Assembly: GCA_964235495.1 (NCBI GenBank)
Contig: CAXSAX010000018.1
Coordinates: 1 to 64,000, forward strand
Origin: LMUY01 sp964235495
Lineage (GTDB): Bacteria > Pseudomonadota > Alphaproteobacteria > Acetobacterales > Acetobacteraceae
DNA: 64,000 nucleotides
Direction: 5' to 3'
This document shows, in pieces, positions 50,859-59,742 of this stretch; position 1 is the first letter of the stretch, and each line of letters opens with the position of its first letter. Below the pieces are notes generated by a model. The model searched no databases. It worked only from the letters and a program-made list of their open reading frames with translations, and had not been told where the DNA came from. A program made the position numbers and the translations under genes.

Positions 50859-50869
50859 GGCCGTTCTCC

Positions 50870-51388
50870 TCAAGCGGTCCAGTGCAGCAGCGGCGGCAGG
50901 TGGACCATCACCCGGCCGCCGCCACGGGTGAAGCATAGCCAGGCGGTGGCGAGCATGACGCCTGCCACGATCACCGGTTCCGCTGGCGACCCGGCGCGGC
51001 ACAGCGGCAGGCCCCAGTTCCCCCGCAGCGGCCAGGCCAGCCGCAGCCCGGCTGGGGTCAGCATGTCGGCCGCCAAGTGGGACAGGTAACCCACCGCCAG
51101 CCCGCACACCCAGCCGCGCCGGGTGCCGAGGTGCAGCAGCAGGGCCGCCATGCCGAACACCGCCACCAACGAGTGCGTCATCCCGCGGTGGCCGAAGATG
51201 GCGGCGAGCAGGGTGGAGACGGGACGGGAGCGTTGCCCAACCCAGGATTTCGGGTGGTCGATGTCCGGCAGCAGTGACCCGGCCATGGCCAGGCCGAGCG
51301 TCACCGGGTCCCACGGCGGAAGGTGCAGCAAGGGGGCTACGGTAATCCACGCGGCCGCCCCGATCACGACGTGCGAGCGCGCCATCAT
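50870..51388 (-). CDS. YdjM-like inner-membrane metal-dependent hydrolase (DUF457)
   Basis: 172 residues. Metal-ligand motifs GSLLPDIDHPKSWVG (38-52), GHRGMTHSLVA (67-77) and GYLSHLAADMLTPAG, separated by several hydrophobic segments, match YdjM/DUF457 proteins, predicted membrane-bound hydrolases (ydjM is a LexA-regulated gene in E. coli). The start may be 51388 or the second ATG at 51385. It stands 11 bp upstream of the CoA-transferase on the same strand, with an IS remnant behind it. Confidence 0.85.
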   Translation of the reverse strand: MMARSHVVIGAAAWITVAPLLHLPPWDPVTLGLAMAGSLLPDIDHPKSWVGQRSRPVSTLLAAIFGHRGMTHSLVAVFGMAALLLHLGTRRGWVCGLAVGYLSHLAADMLTPAGLRLAWPLRGNWGLPLCRAGSPAEPVIVAGVMLATAWLCFTRGGGRVMVHLPPLLHWTA

Positions 51389-51394
51389 GCGGCG

Positions 51395-52070
51395 CAGCTA
51401 CGCGTGCTTCCGAGTCGCGGCAAGCGACGGTGCATCGGCGCGGCTGGACGGCAAAGCTGTGCTGGCCTGGCAGGCTGCCGACGAGGCTGACCTTGACCGG
51501 CCATATGCCTGCAACGCGCTGCCCGGCATCGGCGCGGTCGGCGAAGCATCGCGCCAAGAGCGGCCACGGCCTGCGCGATGTACCAAGCAGGGCTGTGCCC
51601 CCATGGGCGTCGCGCAGGCATGGGCGAGACGGCGGCCAGCAACAAGCGGCTGTCCGTGTCCACAAGGGCGTGCCGCTTGCCCGCGCTTGCCCGCGCTTGC
51701 CCGCGCTTTGGCGTCATAGCCGCACCCTGGCCGCATCCTGCCGTGCTCGCCCGCGCCGTTCGCGCGTCCATGACGGCAGCTGTCGGCGCCGCATCGCGGC
51801 CGGCCCATTCGCGGTCGGCCATGGCAAGGGCATGCGTCATGCGCTCAAACGGGCTGGTGCCTGCCAGGCGCAGGAACCAGCGATGCACGGTGAGGGATGG
51901 CGGGAACTCGTGCGGCAGGTGTGGCCACGCGTATCCGGTCCTAAGCACATGCAGGATGGTGTCCACTGCGAGCCGCAGCAGCCGCTTATGCGGCCTGCCC
52001 GTGGCCGCCGAAGGCGACAGGGATCCACATGGGCAGCCTCGGAAACCTCGAACACTCCCGAAACACACAC
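51395..52070 (-). pseudogene. Decayed IS5-family transposase
   Basis: The minus strand shows SAATGRPHKRLLRLAVDTIL, HVLRTGYAWPHLPHEFPPS, HRWFLRLAG and, after frame changes, VMDARTAR, YDAKARASAGKR and GKRHALVDTDSRLL, i.e. the order of an IS5/IS1031-type transposase. Frames switch around 51660-51760, where a 10-bp unit (GCCCGCGCTT) is repeated three times, likely by slippage. No intact reading frame or clear terminal inverted repeats remain. It lies next to the YdjM-like gene start. Confidence 0.7.
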
Positions 52071-52086
52071 GGCCGGTGCCGCTCAG

Positions 52087-52448
52087 CTTCGCACCACTTA
52101 CCCAGTAAGCTTAAAAAACCAATTCTACTCTACAACAAAGCAAGAGCAGTTGACTTGAATGTAAAACCTGCGCCGTGTTGATATTGTAAAGTTGGCTAAA
52201 TTGCAAAGACAGTAATTGCAAACCGCCGTCGGAACTGCTGATTTACCGATCCACCCGGACTGCTTTCATCAGATGTCGCTTTTCCACCAGCATGTCTGTC
52301 GTAGAATTTTGGTCGGACAAGGACGAATCATCCTCCGCCTCGATCTCGCGGCGGGCTTGCTGCCAGTGATTATCATGAGCACCGTTAGGCTGCCCCACAT
52401 TTTCCTATGAAGCATAAGCACGCTGGCTGACGCGTTCGTGCCCCATAA
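52087..52448. other. AT-rich spacer, nothing recognised
   Basis: About 360 bp of low-GC sequence between the IS remnant and the next gene. One short plus-strand frame occurs but has no ribosome-binding site or family. It may include the outer end of the dead IS. Confidence 0.4.
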
Positions 52449-52886
52449 TCATATTTCCTTATCTGAACTTGAGCAAAGTGAGGTCAGCAAAGTGTCAGGC
52501 TCGAAACCAAGTTCGCGTGCTTTGCGCTCGAACTCATCGCGGAGGTCATCGATCACCGGCAAGTGCAGCAGCTTCAACTCAGAATGGATGGTCTGGGCAG
52601 GCCTCGATCTGACATCGCGTTCGAAGCCGTAAATCACATCCTCGGCCGAATCGTAGCTGCGAAAACGGTCGACCTCGGCGCGTGTCGCTTTCTGGACATG
52701 TTCAACCATGGCCTTGTCAGGTCCGGCTCGGTCGGCCATGAGCATGGGGTAGAAAGCTCGGTGGACGATAAAGTCCACTAACTCGTTCCTGACGCCGATG
52801 ACATCCTCCGTCAGCCGCGTAGTGTCGCGGCTGGTGTGCTGGGATGATGCCATATGCGCGTCGGTGCTCATGCTCCTGCAGATCAT
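52449..52886 (-). CDS. Unidentified cytoplasmic protein coupled to a sensor kinase
   Basis: 145 residues from an ATG that overlaps the kinase stop (ATGA); internal Met codons at 52871 and 52853 are alternatives. It is charged and helical (LTEDVIGVRNELVDFIVHRA, VEHVQKATRAEVDRF, VIDDLRDEFERKARELGF), without membrane or signal segments. No family recognised. Because it is translationally coupled behind an HWE kinase that lacks an adjacent receiver protein, it could be a partner of that kinase, but this is only context. Confidence 0.6.
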   Translation of the reverse strand: MICRSMSTDAHMASSQHTSRDTTRLTEDVIGVRNELVDFIVHRAFYPMLMADRAGPDKAMVEHVQKATRAEVDRFRSYDSAEDVIYGFERDVRSRPAQTIHSELKLLHLPVIDDLRDEFERKARELGFEPDTLLTSLCSSSDKEI

Positions 52887-54067
52887 GACGACATTCCTTG
52901 GTTGGCTGAGCTGCTCAAGGGCAGGCACATGCGGCATTCCAGACCTTCGGGTTGGTAATCCAGCTTCACCGTCCCACCGGACGGAATGCCTTTCTCGAGC
53001 AGGTGGGAACCAAAGCCGCGTCGGGTTGGCGGCTCCACCATGGGACCGCCACGCTCGCGCCAAGCGATGTCCACCTTGCAGTCTCCCTTTCGGGTTTGGC
53101 CGGCGGTCCATGCTACCTCCACCCGGCCTGCCGGGACGGACAACGCGCCGTATTTCACGGCGTTGGTGGCGAGCTCGTGAAAGGACAGGCTGACCGCCAC
53201 GGCCAGGCCTGCCCCCAACAGCACGGACGGACCTTCGACGGTGATGCGGCCGGATGGGCCGCCATGGGCCGCCAGCGCGCTCTCGATAACCTCCCGCAGG
53301 TTCGTGTCATGCCAGTCGGCGCGGGTCAGCACATCGTTGGAACGTGCCAGCACACGGAGGCGGGCACCGAATGCCGCGCCGAACTCAGCGGCCGTTTCCG
53401 TGTGACGGCGCGTCTGCGTGGCGACGGCCTGTACTAGCGCAAAGGTGTTGTTGATGCGATGGCTCATCTCGGCCATCAGCAACTCGCGGCGTTCGGCGGC
53501 TGCCTGGACCTCCTTACGGTCGCGCAAAATGTTCAGAAAACCTTGCAGTTGCCCGTCCCCATCCAGCAAGGGCATCATCAAGCCGCTGGCCCAAAAGCGG
53601 GTGCCGTCCCGGCGCAGATGCCAACGCTCGTTGCATGCGCGGCCTGTTTCGGCCGCCAGGCGCATCTCGATGGCAAATCTGCCATTGCTGCGATCTTCGG
53701 CGGTGAAGACGACTTCCCCCGACCGGCCGAGGATTTCGGCCTCAGCGTAGCCCATGATGGTCTGAGCGCCCACATTCCAGCTCGTCACGCAACCATTGGC
53801 ATCCATGGTAATGATGGCGTAGTCGGTCGCGCTGTCCAGGGTCAGGCAGAGACGCGCATCCCGCTCGCGCAAGGTGCGGAGTTCCGCTTCCAGCTCGGCG
53901 ATACGCGCTTCGTAAACATAGCTGTCTCGCTTGCCGCAGGACGAGACAAGCTCTGCTAGACTGTTGATCGGCAAGGCGACGATCCCCGTAAGTGAGGCGG
54001 CCGCCGTTCCAGCCACCACCATGTAGTCTGGTTTGGAAGCGGGATACATACTTCGGCCACCCATCAT
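52883..54067 (-). CDS. PAS-domain HWE histidine kinase
   Basis: 394 residues. A short hydrophobic N-terminal segment (about 16-35), a coiled coil (about 53-72), one PAS domain (about 75-190: YAIITMDANGCVTSWNVGAQ, RRDGTRFWASG), then the HWE kinase module with H203 in EMSHRINNTFALVQAVATQT, FHELATNAVKYGALS and the W-x-E in DIAWRERGG. Such PAS-HWE kinases often sense light, redox or general stress. No response regulator is adjacent; a Crp/Fnr-type gene is divergent 150 bp away. Confidence 0.9.
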   Translation of the reverse strand: MMGGRSMYPASKPDYMVVAGTAAASLTGIVALPINSLAELVSSCGKRDSYVYEARIAELEAELRTLRERDARLCLTLDSATDYAIITMDANGCVTSWNVGAQTIMGYAEAEILGRSGEVVFTAEDRSNGRFAIEMRLAAETGRACNERWHLRRDGTRFWASGLMMPLLDGDGQLQGFLNILRDRKEVQAAAERRELLMAEMSHRINNTFALVQAVATQTRRHTETAAEFGAAFGARLRVLARSNDVLTRADWHDTNLREVIESALAAHGGPSGRITVEGPSVLLGAGLAVAVSLSFHELATNAVKYGALSVPAGRVEVAWTAGQTRKGDCKVDIAWRERGGPMVEPPTRRGFGSHLLEKGIPSGGTVKLDYQPEGLECRMCLPLSSSANQGMSS

Positions 54068-54217
54068 TTATAGGTCAGCACGATCCTGCCGGTTGTCGGA
54101 TTTCCGGCATCGGCGCACCGGAATGCGTGTATGCTAAGCGAATTGCCCGCTGAGATTCTCGGCGTGGGTGCCAGAGAGAGGTTTGTGCTCCCGCCGTCAC
54201 ACGTCGCGGAGCCTCTC

Positions 54218-54943
54218 ATGGCCGTTTTCCGATCGTCGCACCCTGCGCCCCAGAACCGTCTGCTCGCCGCCTTGCCGGCCGAGGATTTAGCTCGAATCTG
54301 GCTTCGGCTCGAAGCGGTCGAGTTTGGCTTGCGCGAGGTCATCCAAGCTCCGGACAAGCCGATCGCGGCCGTTTACTTCCCGGAAAACGGCTGGGCCTCG
54401 ATGATGGCGCTGCTGGCCGACGGCAGTGCGGCGGAGGTCGGTATCGTCGGTTTCGAAGGCATGGTCGGTTTATCGCTCCTGCTTGGCAGCGATCGTACCG
54501 TGACTGAAGCCATGATCCAGGCGCCCGGCACGTTCCTCCGACTCGGCGCGGCTGCATTTCAGGAGGAACAGGACCGCAGTCCTCCCCTGCGCAAGCTGTT
54601 GCTGCGCTACGCCCTGGCGTTCCAGGCCCAGGTGGCGCAGACCGCGGCCTGCAACGGACGCCACGCCCTGGATCAGCGCCTGGCCCGCTGGCTGCTGACC
54701 GCCCATGACCGAACTCACGGCGACAATTTCCCGATGACGCAGGAGTTCCTGTCGATCATGCTTTGCGTGCACCGTTCCGGCGTCACGGTTGCCGCGCGTC
54801 TGTTCCAACAGGCAGGGTTCATTCGCTACAGCAACGGCCAAATCACTATCACCGACCGGGCCGGACTGGAGGCGGCCGCGTGCGAGTGCCATGGCGTCGT
54901 CGTTCAGGAGTTCCAGCGACTGCTGGATACGACCTGGGGTTAG
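54218..54943 (+). CDS. Crp/Fnr-family transcriptional regulator
   Basis: 241 residues from the ATG at 54218 (GGAG 10 bp upstream); an earlier in-frame ATG adds non-family sequence. The cyclic-nucleotide-like sensor domain has VYFPENGWASMMALLADG and EVGIVGFEGMVGLSLLLG; the C-terminal winged helix contains QEFLSIMLCVHRSGVTVAAR. This is the subgroup lacking FNR cysteines and classic cAMP residues that is common beside PAS-HWE kinases in alphaproteobacteria. It is divergent from the kinase, and they may form a regulatory pair. Confidence 0.88.
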   Translation: MAVFRSSHPAPQNRLLAALPAEDLARIWLRLEAVEFGLREVIQAPDKPIAAVYFPENGWASMMALLADGSAAEVGIVGFEGMVGLSLLLGSDRTVTEAMIQAPGTFLRLGAAAFQEEQDRSPPLRKLLLRYALAFQAQVAQTAACNGRHALDQRLARWLLTAHDRTHGDNFPMTQEFLSIMLCVHRSGVTVAARLFQQAGFIRYSNGQITITDRAGLEAAACECHGVVVQEFQRLLDTTWG

Positions 54944-54962
54944 ATCGCCGTCTCATGGACCA

Positions 54963-55277
54963 CGGCGGATCATTGCCCTGGCCGATGCCGCGTGGGACGA
55001 CTTCTTCGACGCGCCTGGCATCGATCTTGGCACTGCAACAGCTTACAGCCGAAGATCGCGATGGGTTCTGATACTGCGGTATCTACTCGATACCAATCTC
55101 TGCATCCGTGTGTTGCGCGATTGATCCGCCGGCCTGTGTGAGCGCTTCGATGTAGAGGCGAGCGGCCTGTGCATATCAAACATGGCCCTCTACAAGCCAT
55201 TCCTCGGCGCGGAACGTGGCCCAACCTGCAGAGAACCACACCGCGGTCGAGCGCTTCGCCGCGCGGCTACTGCTTAA
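54963..55277 (+). pseudogene. Relic of a vapBC toxin-antitoxin locus
   Basis: 54963-55030 encodes RRIIALADAAWDDFFDAPGI, the typical C-terminus of a VapB antitoxin, and 55074-55124 encodes LRYLLDTNLCIRVLRD, the start of a PIN-domain VapC with its first catalytic Asp (LLDTN). An in-frame TGA follows; after it the same frame continues as SAGLCERFDVEASGLCISNM, then loses similarity and stops at 55277. Upstream parts of VapB and the C-terminal half of VapC are missing. The locus is dead. Confidence 0.6.
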
Positions 55278-56055
55278 AGTCGGTCTCCTCCAGACGAGTC
55301 TGCACGGTCCGGCCGCTCTCCCAGGAATTGGCACCCGGCGCGACATTCGGCATCGGGATGTCGGCGCGGTTCCGACGTTTGTGCGCCGTGGAGATGCCCA
55401 GCCTGCGGTCCCGGTTATGGATCATAGCCTCGTTGGCCTGCCCGTCCTCCGTGAAGCCCATCATCAACTGCGGGATGCCATAGGGAAAGTCGTCCCGATC
55501 GTACTGCCAGGTGTGAAAAGTCTTACCATACGTCGTCACCAGGTCCTTGAAGTAGGCGTGCTCGGCGAGGTCGGGGATGCCTGGGGCGACGAGAATGCCG
55601 GACTTCACCTCGTAGTGATGGCTGTGCCAAAGGCGCTTCTCGTCTTCAGGCAGGCCACGAAAGCGCTCCTTGCTGATGATGTACTCGATACCGATCAGGC
55701 GGGCATCGGGCGCGTTGCGGTCGAAGATCACGCACTGGTGCAGGTCGTGGCGCAGGTGGATGCAGAAATGCGACGCCTCCACCTGCTGGCCCATCTCGTC
55801 GGCGTACATGTGGAAGCCGTTCAGGTAGGTGCTCATCGCATCCAGCGGGTACTTCGGCTGCAGAGCACCGGCCGCTAGATCAAGCACGCGATGCTTGAGG
55901 GAATGTCCCCGGCCGACGCGCGCCGCGGTGACGATTTTACGGCCGAACACCACACCCGCCGCAGCCACCACCCCGGCTGCGACGCCAACGCTGATGGAGC
56001 CGAGCAGCCCACGGCTGGAGCAATGCGGACAGGACGCATCGTGTGCAGATTCCAT
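55267..56055 (-). CDS. OBAP-like (DUF1264) protein with N-terminal membrane segment
   Basis: 262 residues. One N-terminal helix (GLLGSISVGVAAGVVAAAGV). The rest matches the oil-body-associated-protein family: LNGFHMYADEMGQQVEASHF, HLRHDLHQCVIFDRNAPDAR, IGIEYIISKERFRGLPEDE, LWHSHHYEVKSGILVAPGIP. The family is best known from plant seed oil bodies and from fungi and bacteria; biochemical function is unknown. The gene ends inside the vapC relic on the opposite strand. Confidence 0.88.
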   Translation of the reverse strand: MESAHDASCPHCSSRGLLGSISVGVAAGVVAAAGVVFGRKIVTAARVGRGHSLKHRVLDLAAGALQPKYPLDAMSTYLNGFHMYADEMGQQVEASHFCIHLRHDLHQCVIFDRNAPDARLIGIEYIISKERFRGLPEDEKRLWHSHHYEVKSGILVAPGIPDLAEHAYFKDLVTTYGKTFHTWQYDRDDFPYGIPQLMMGFTEDGQANEAMIHNRDRRLGISTAHKRRNRADIPMPNVAPGANSWESGRTVQTRLEETDFKQ

Positions 56056-56375
56056 AAGTTGTTCTCCCTCACGCCCACAAACGCAGGAAGCCGGGACCAG
56101 ACGCCTTCAAAAGTCCGCAATGAGATCGAAAGCGACAATCCGCGCTGCACGATGGTTGGTGTCCGCTTTTCCCAGCTACCGTCTCTGTACTAGACAGTGT
56201 GAGCCACGAAGATCGAGGTGAAGTTCCCCAGGCAATGCGGATACGGGCTTTTAGATTGAGAATAAAGCTGCCGAGCTGCAGGGATCGTCAAAAGGTGGCG
56301 ATCAAAGTCTCATCTCCCTTGCTCAGATTGAGGCGTACTGATTCGATCTCGTGCAAGTCGCAGCTGGCAGTCTGA
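56056..56375. other. Intergenic region, no gene recognised
   Basis: About 320 bp upstream of the OBAP-like gene and before the IS5-type transposase relic. It probably contains the OBAP promoter and the decayed left end and first codons of the IS; no clear inverted repeat was found. Confidence 0.4.
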
Positions 56376-57159
56376 ACTCCCACAACAAACAAGCGCGTCG
56401 ACATCTCGCCATCGGCTTTGGCCATTACTGTGGCGCTGATGCTGGAAGCGGTATTCTGCCTGGTCCTGCGCCAGACCGAAGGGTTGATCGGCTCCATCAT
56501 CGCCCTGCTCGGCCTCGATCTTACCATGCCGGATCACGCCACCTTGAGCCGCCGAGCCGATAGTTTGGACGTGGTTTGCCTTTGGCCGGGCTCCGGTCCC
56601 GTGCCTCTGCTGGTCGACGGCACGGAGCTGAAACTCTGCCGTTCCGGCGAATGGCTGCTCGAGAAGCATGGCACGCGGACCCGGCGATCATGGCGCAAGC
56701 TACACGATGCTATGGACGCCAACACCGGACGGATCGCGGCGGCGGTGCTGAGCACCAGCGACGTCGATGGTACCTTACAGGTCGGCGCCTTGCTCGATCA
56801 GGTGGACGCTCCGGTGATCTCGTTCACCGCCGGCGGTGCCTGCGATCAGGACGGCGTCTACGGCGATGTTGTCGCGCGCTATCTCAAGGCGTGCGTCATC
56901 GTCCCACCACGCTCCAGCGCCGTGCCAAATGACACAGCAAAGACAGCGCCGACGATGCGCGACCGGTACCTGCAGATCATGGCCGAGTGTGGCCGCATGG
57001 CTTGGCAGAAGACCGCTGGTTACAACTGGCGGGCTCTAACTAGGGCCGACATCAGCCACTTCAAACGAGTTGTCGGTAACGGTCCGCTATATCGCCGTTA
57101 AAACGCTGAACCGGATGTTTGAAATCGAGCAACCGGAGTACTTCCGCTTCCCACAATAA
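56376..57159 (+). pseudogene. Dead IS5-family transposase
   Basis: LVLRQTEGLIGSIIALLGLD, VPLLVDGTELKLC, GEWLLEKHGTRTRRSWRKLH, GYNWRALTRADISHFKRVVG follow an IS5 transposase well known in Rhodospirillales. It is inactive: the second catalytic Asp (family TADGAYDQ) reads TAGGACDQ, the Glu region (VEAD) reads TRAD, the first 45 or so residues are absent (the frame only opens at 56376), and near 57090 a frame change separates the C-terminus TLNRMFEIEQPEYFRF, which ends at 57159. It separates the OBAP-like gene from the DUF4139 gene. Confidence 0.85.
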
Positions 57160-57230
57160 TGAAACGAAACGGCCGAACTGCGACCGCCTACTGATCTATG
57201 CGACAAAGTCGCGACAAGGGAGGATCGTTC

Positions 57231-59231
57231 ATGCGTGTTGCTGCCATCCTGCTCGCCGCCACCGCGTTCTCCACTCCCGCCTATGCGGCCGATTTGGTCC
57301 TGAAGCGCGTCATGCTGTCCTCCGCCGGTGTCGGCTACTTCGAATACTAGGCGGCCGTAGATGGCCCGGCGACCCTCGGCCTGGATGTCTCACTGGACCA
57401 GGCGGACGATATACTAAAATCCCTGGTCATTTTTGACGACACGGGCGGCGTGGGCGGGATCGACCTGCCGGGCAGGGATGATGCCCATGCCGCTTTTGGT
57501 GACGTTCCATTCAGGCAGGATGGCCTGGCCTCTCCGCTCGCTTTTCTCAACAGCCTGCAAGGTGTTGAGGTCAGTGTCGCCGGCCCGCGTCCTATGACCG
57601 GGCGCATACTCCATGCCGAGCTGGTACAGGATACGCCAGCTCAGCCGAACGCGCCGGCTCCAGCCCGCACTCGCGTTAGCGTGCTGACCGTGGACGGGCT
57701 GAAGCAGTTCGTTCTCGAGGACAGCGAGGCCGTCCAGGTCACCGACCCGGCGCTTCGCGAACGCATCGCCCATGCCCTGGCCGCCGCCCGCCACGAAACC
57801 GCGCAGGACGCCCGCCACATCACTATTCATGCCACCGGGCCGGGCCAACGCATTCTCCGGGTGAGCTACGTCGCTGCCGCCCCGCTCTGGAAAGCATCAT
57901 ACCGATTGGTGCTGCCCGCCGCAGGTGCTGATCCGGACTCAAAGGCCAGGCTGCAAGGTTGGGCCACGCTGGAGAACACCACCGGAGCTGCTTGGTCCGG
58001 CGTCACGCTCTCCGTCCAGTACGGTAACCCCATCACGTTCCACCAGGCAATCTACCGCTCCTACTTCGTGTCCCGCCCAGATGTGCCGATAGAAATTCTC
58101 GGCTGGCTCTTGCCCGACGTCGACAGCCGAGCCCACTCGGCCATGGCCGAAATCCCAGCCCCGCCACTTCCTGCTCCAGCACCGGCCATCGGCCGTGCGG
58201 CACCCTTGACGGCGCAAAAGGCGCAGGCCCCGACCGGCGGCATGGCGGCCCCGGCTGAAGCCGCTGCCGTGGCCGAAACGGCCGAGGAAACAGTGTTCAC
58301 CGTGTCCTCGCCCGTGACCCTGGCCGCCGGGCACAGCGCCTCCATCCCCTTCCTCGACAGCGCGTTTCCTGCCAGCCGGGTCTCGTTGATCACCGAGGAC
58401 CAATCCCACCCACTTGCCGCGATCCGCCTTGTCAACAATTCCGGCGCCAGCCTGCCCGCTGGCGTACTGACGCTGTATGACACGACAGCTGATGCACCTT
58501 ATACCGGCGATGCCCGGCTTGGCGGCGTCCCCGCGAGCAAAAGCCGCCTGATCTCCTACGCCCAGGATCTCCGCACCACCGCCGAATGGCAGCATGACGA
58601 AGATGTGACGGTCGCCGGACTGACGGCCGCGTCCGGCGTGCTGACCGTGGACGAACGCACCCGCAGCCTGGTGCACGTGACGCTGACGGGGCCTGCGCTC
58701 GAATCCAGGCACGTCTTGCTGGAGCTGCCGAAGCCTTCCGGCAGCATGATTGCCGATGGCTTTTCCAGGCCCACCGAGGAAACCGCATTTGCCTGGCGCT
58801 TCGCCGCCGACCTTGAACCTGGCGAAGTGAAGCGGCTCACGCTTGCCGTGGATCGCCATGACCAGCAGACGATCGCCACCTTGGACGACACGGACGCCGT
58901 CGCCACCGTGCTCAACCTGCATGGGGCCACTGACGCGGCTAGAGCCGCCCTGAAGCGCATCACTGACTTTCGCGCTCAAGAAGCGGCTTGTACGACGGAT
59001 CGCGATGCACTGGCCAAGCAGCAGGAAGCGGTAGACGCCGACGAGCAGCGCGTGCGGAGCAACTTGGCCGCGGTCAGCACCGGAGACGCCATCCGTACTC
59101 GGCTGCTCCGTCAACTCGACGCCGACGAGACGCGCCATGGTCAGCTGGACGCCGCCATCAACACTGCCACCACCGCAGTCACCGCCGCCCACGCGGCGCT
59201 CGTGACTGCCGTCGCTACATTGCGGTTTTGA
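57231..59231 (+). pseudogene. DUF4139-domain secreted protein interrupted by one amber codon
   Basis: From a good AGGGAGGA ribosome-binding site, an ATG starts a signal peptide (MRVAAILLAATAFSTPAYAA) and LVLKRVMLSSAGVGYFEY, then TAG at 57348-57350, then AAVDGPATLGLDVSLDQADD in the same frame with no further stop for 627 codons. Family members have Glu at this place, so a single G-to-T change explains the stop. The remainder has the DUF4139 core (about 190-520) and a C-terminal coiled coil (RITDFRAQEAACTTDRDALA). Restart at the ATG 57450 would lack the signal peptide. Function of the family is unknown. Confidence 0.85.
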
Positions 59232-59323
59232 GCAGTGGCCTCGGCCACTCCCTCCTGAGGAGACTTACTGGTTCAACGAACTCAGCCCAGCTCTAAACGA
59301 AGTCTCATTCACTCGGCCGAAGG

Positions 59324-59452
59324 ATGGCGATGATCGGAGGATTACCGGACAGCACCGCACGACGGATCGGCGAAGCCATTTTTCGAACCGCCGAAATTCC
59401 GGCATTGATTCCAATTCTGTGCGTCGCTGGTGCTATCATGTGCCTACTCTAA
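59324..59452 (+). CDS. Tiny membrane protein (candidate)
   Basis: 42 residues: MAMIGGLPDSTARRIGEAIF, then a single hydrophobic helix (IPALIPILCVAGAIMCLL) reaching the stop, i.e. tail-anchored. A purine-rich CGAAGG lies just before the ATG. It lies in the 510-bp gap between the DUF4139 gene and the sigma54-type regulator and is followed 12 bp later by a second tiny membrane frame. Confidence 0.4.
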   Translation: MAMIGGLPDSTARRIGEAIFRTAEIPALIPILCVAGAIMCLL

Positions 59453-59464
59453 GCCAGGCACCCC

Positions 59465-59563
59465 GTGAGCGGTCGGACCAAGCTGCTCCGATGGCTTGCC
59501 GTACTGTTGGCCGTCGTAGCGGCGGGACCAGCGCTATTCATCATTTTAGCAACCAACCGTTGA
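59465..59563 (+). CDS. Second tiny membrane protein (candidate)
   Basis: 32 residues from a GTG: MSGRTKLLRWLAVLLAVVAA then GPALFIILATNR. Basic N-terminus, one membrane helix and a short C-terminus. It could be a small toxin-like or regulatory membrane peptide, or chance. The rest of 59564-59742 shows nothing recognisable. Confidence 0.4.
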   Translation: MSGRTKLLRWLAVLLAVVAAGPALFIILATNR

Positions 59564-59742
59564 TGCAGCCTTTCGCCAAACTCGGCGATCAGCAACCCAC
59601 GAGTAATCGCTCATACATAGCCGAGCGTGAAGGTCGCCTATGAATGGATGCTGCCGACCGGGAACCCTCGGTTGGGCCTGTCTGCTTCCTGCCAGTGTCT
59701 TCTCCGAAGCGGAGCGGAAACCCGTAAGCAATCAGTTCCGAC

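Noticed and set aside
51671..51713. Possible CRISPR or VNTR from the tandem 10-bp repeats
   Set aside because: Only three 10-bp units without spacers, inside a decayed transposase; slippage is the simpler explanation.
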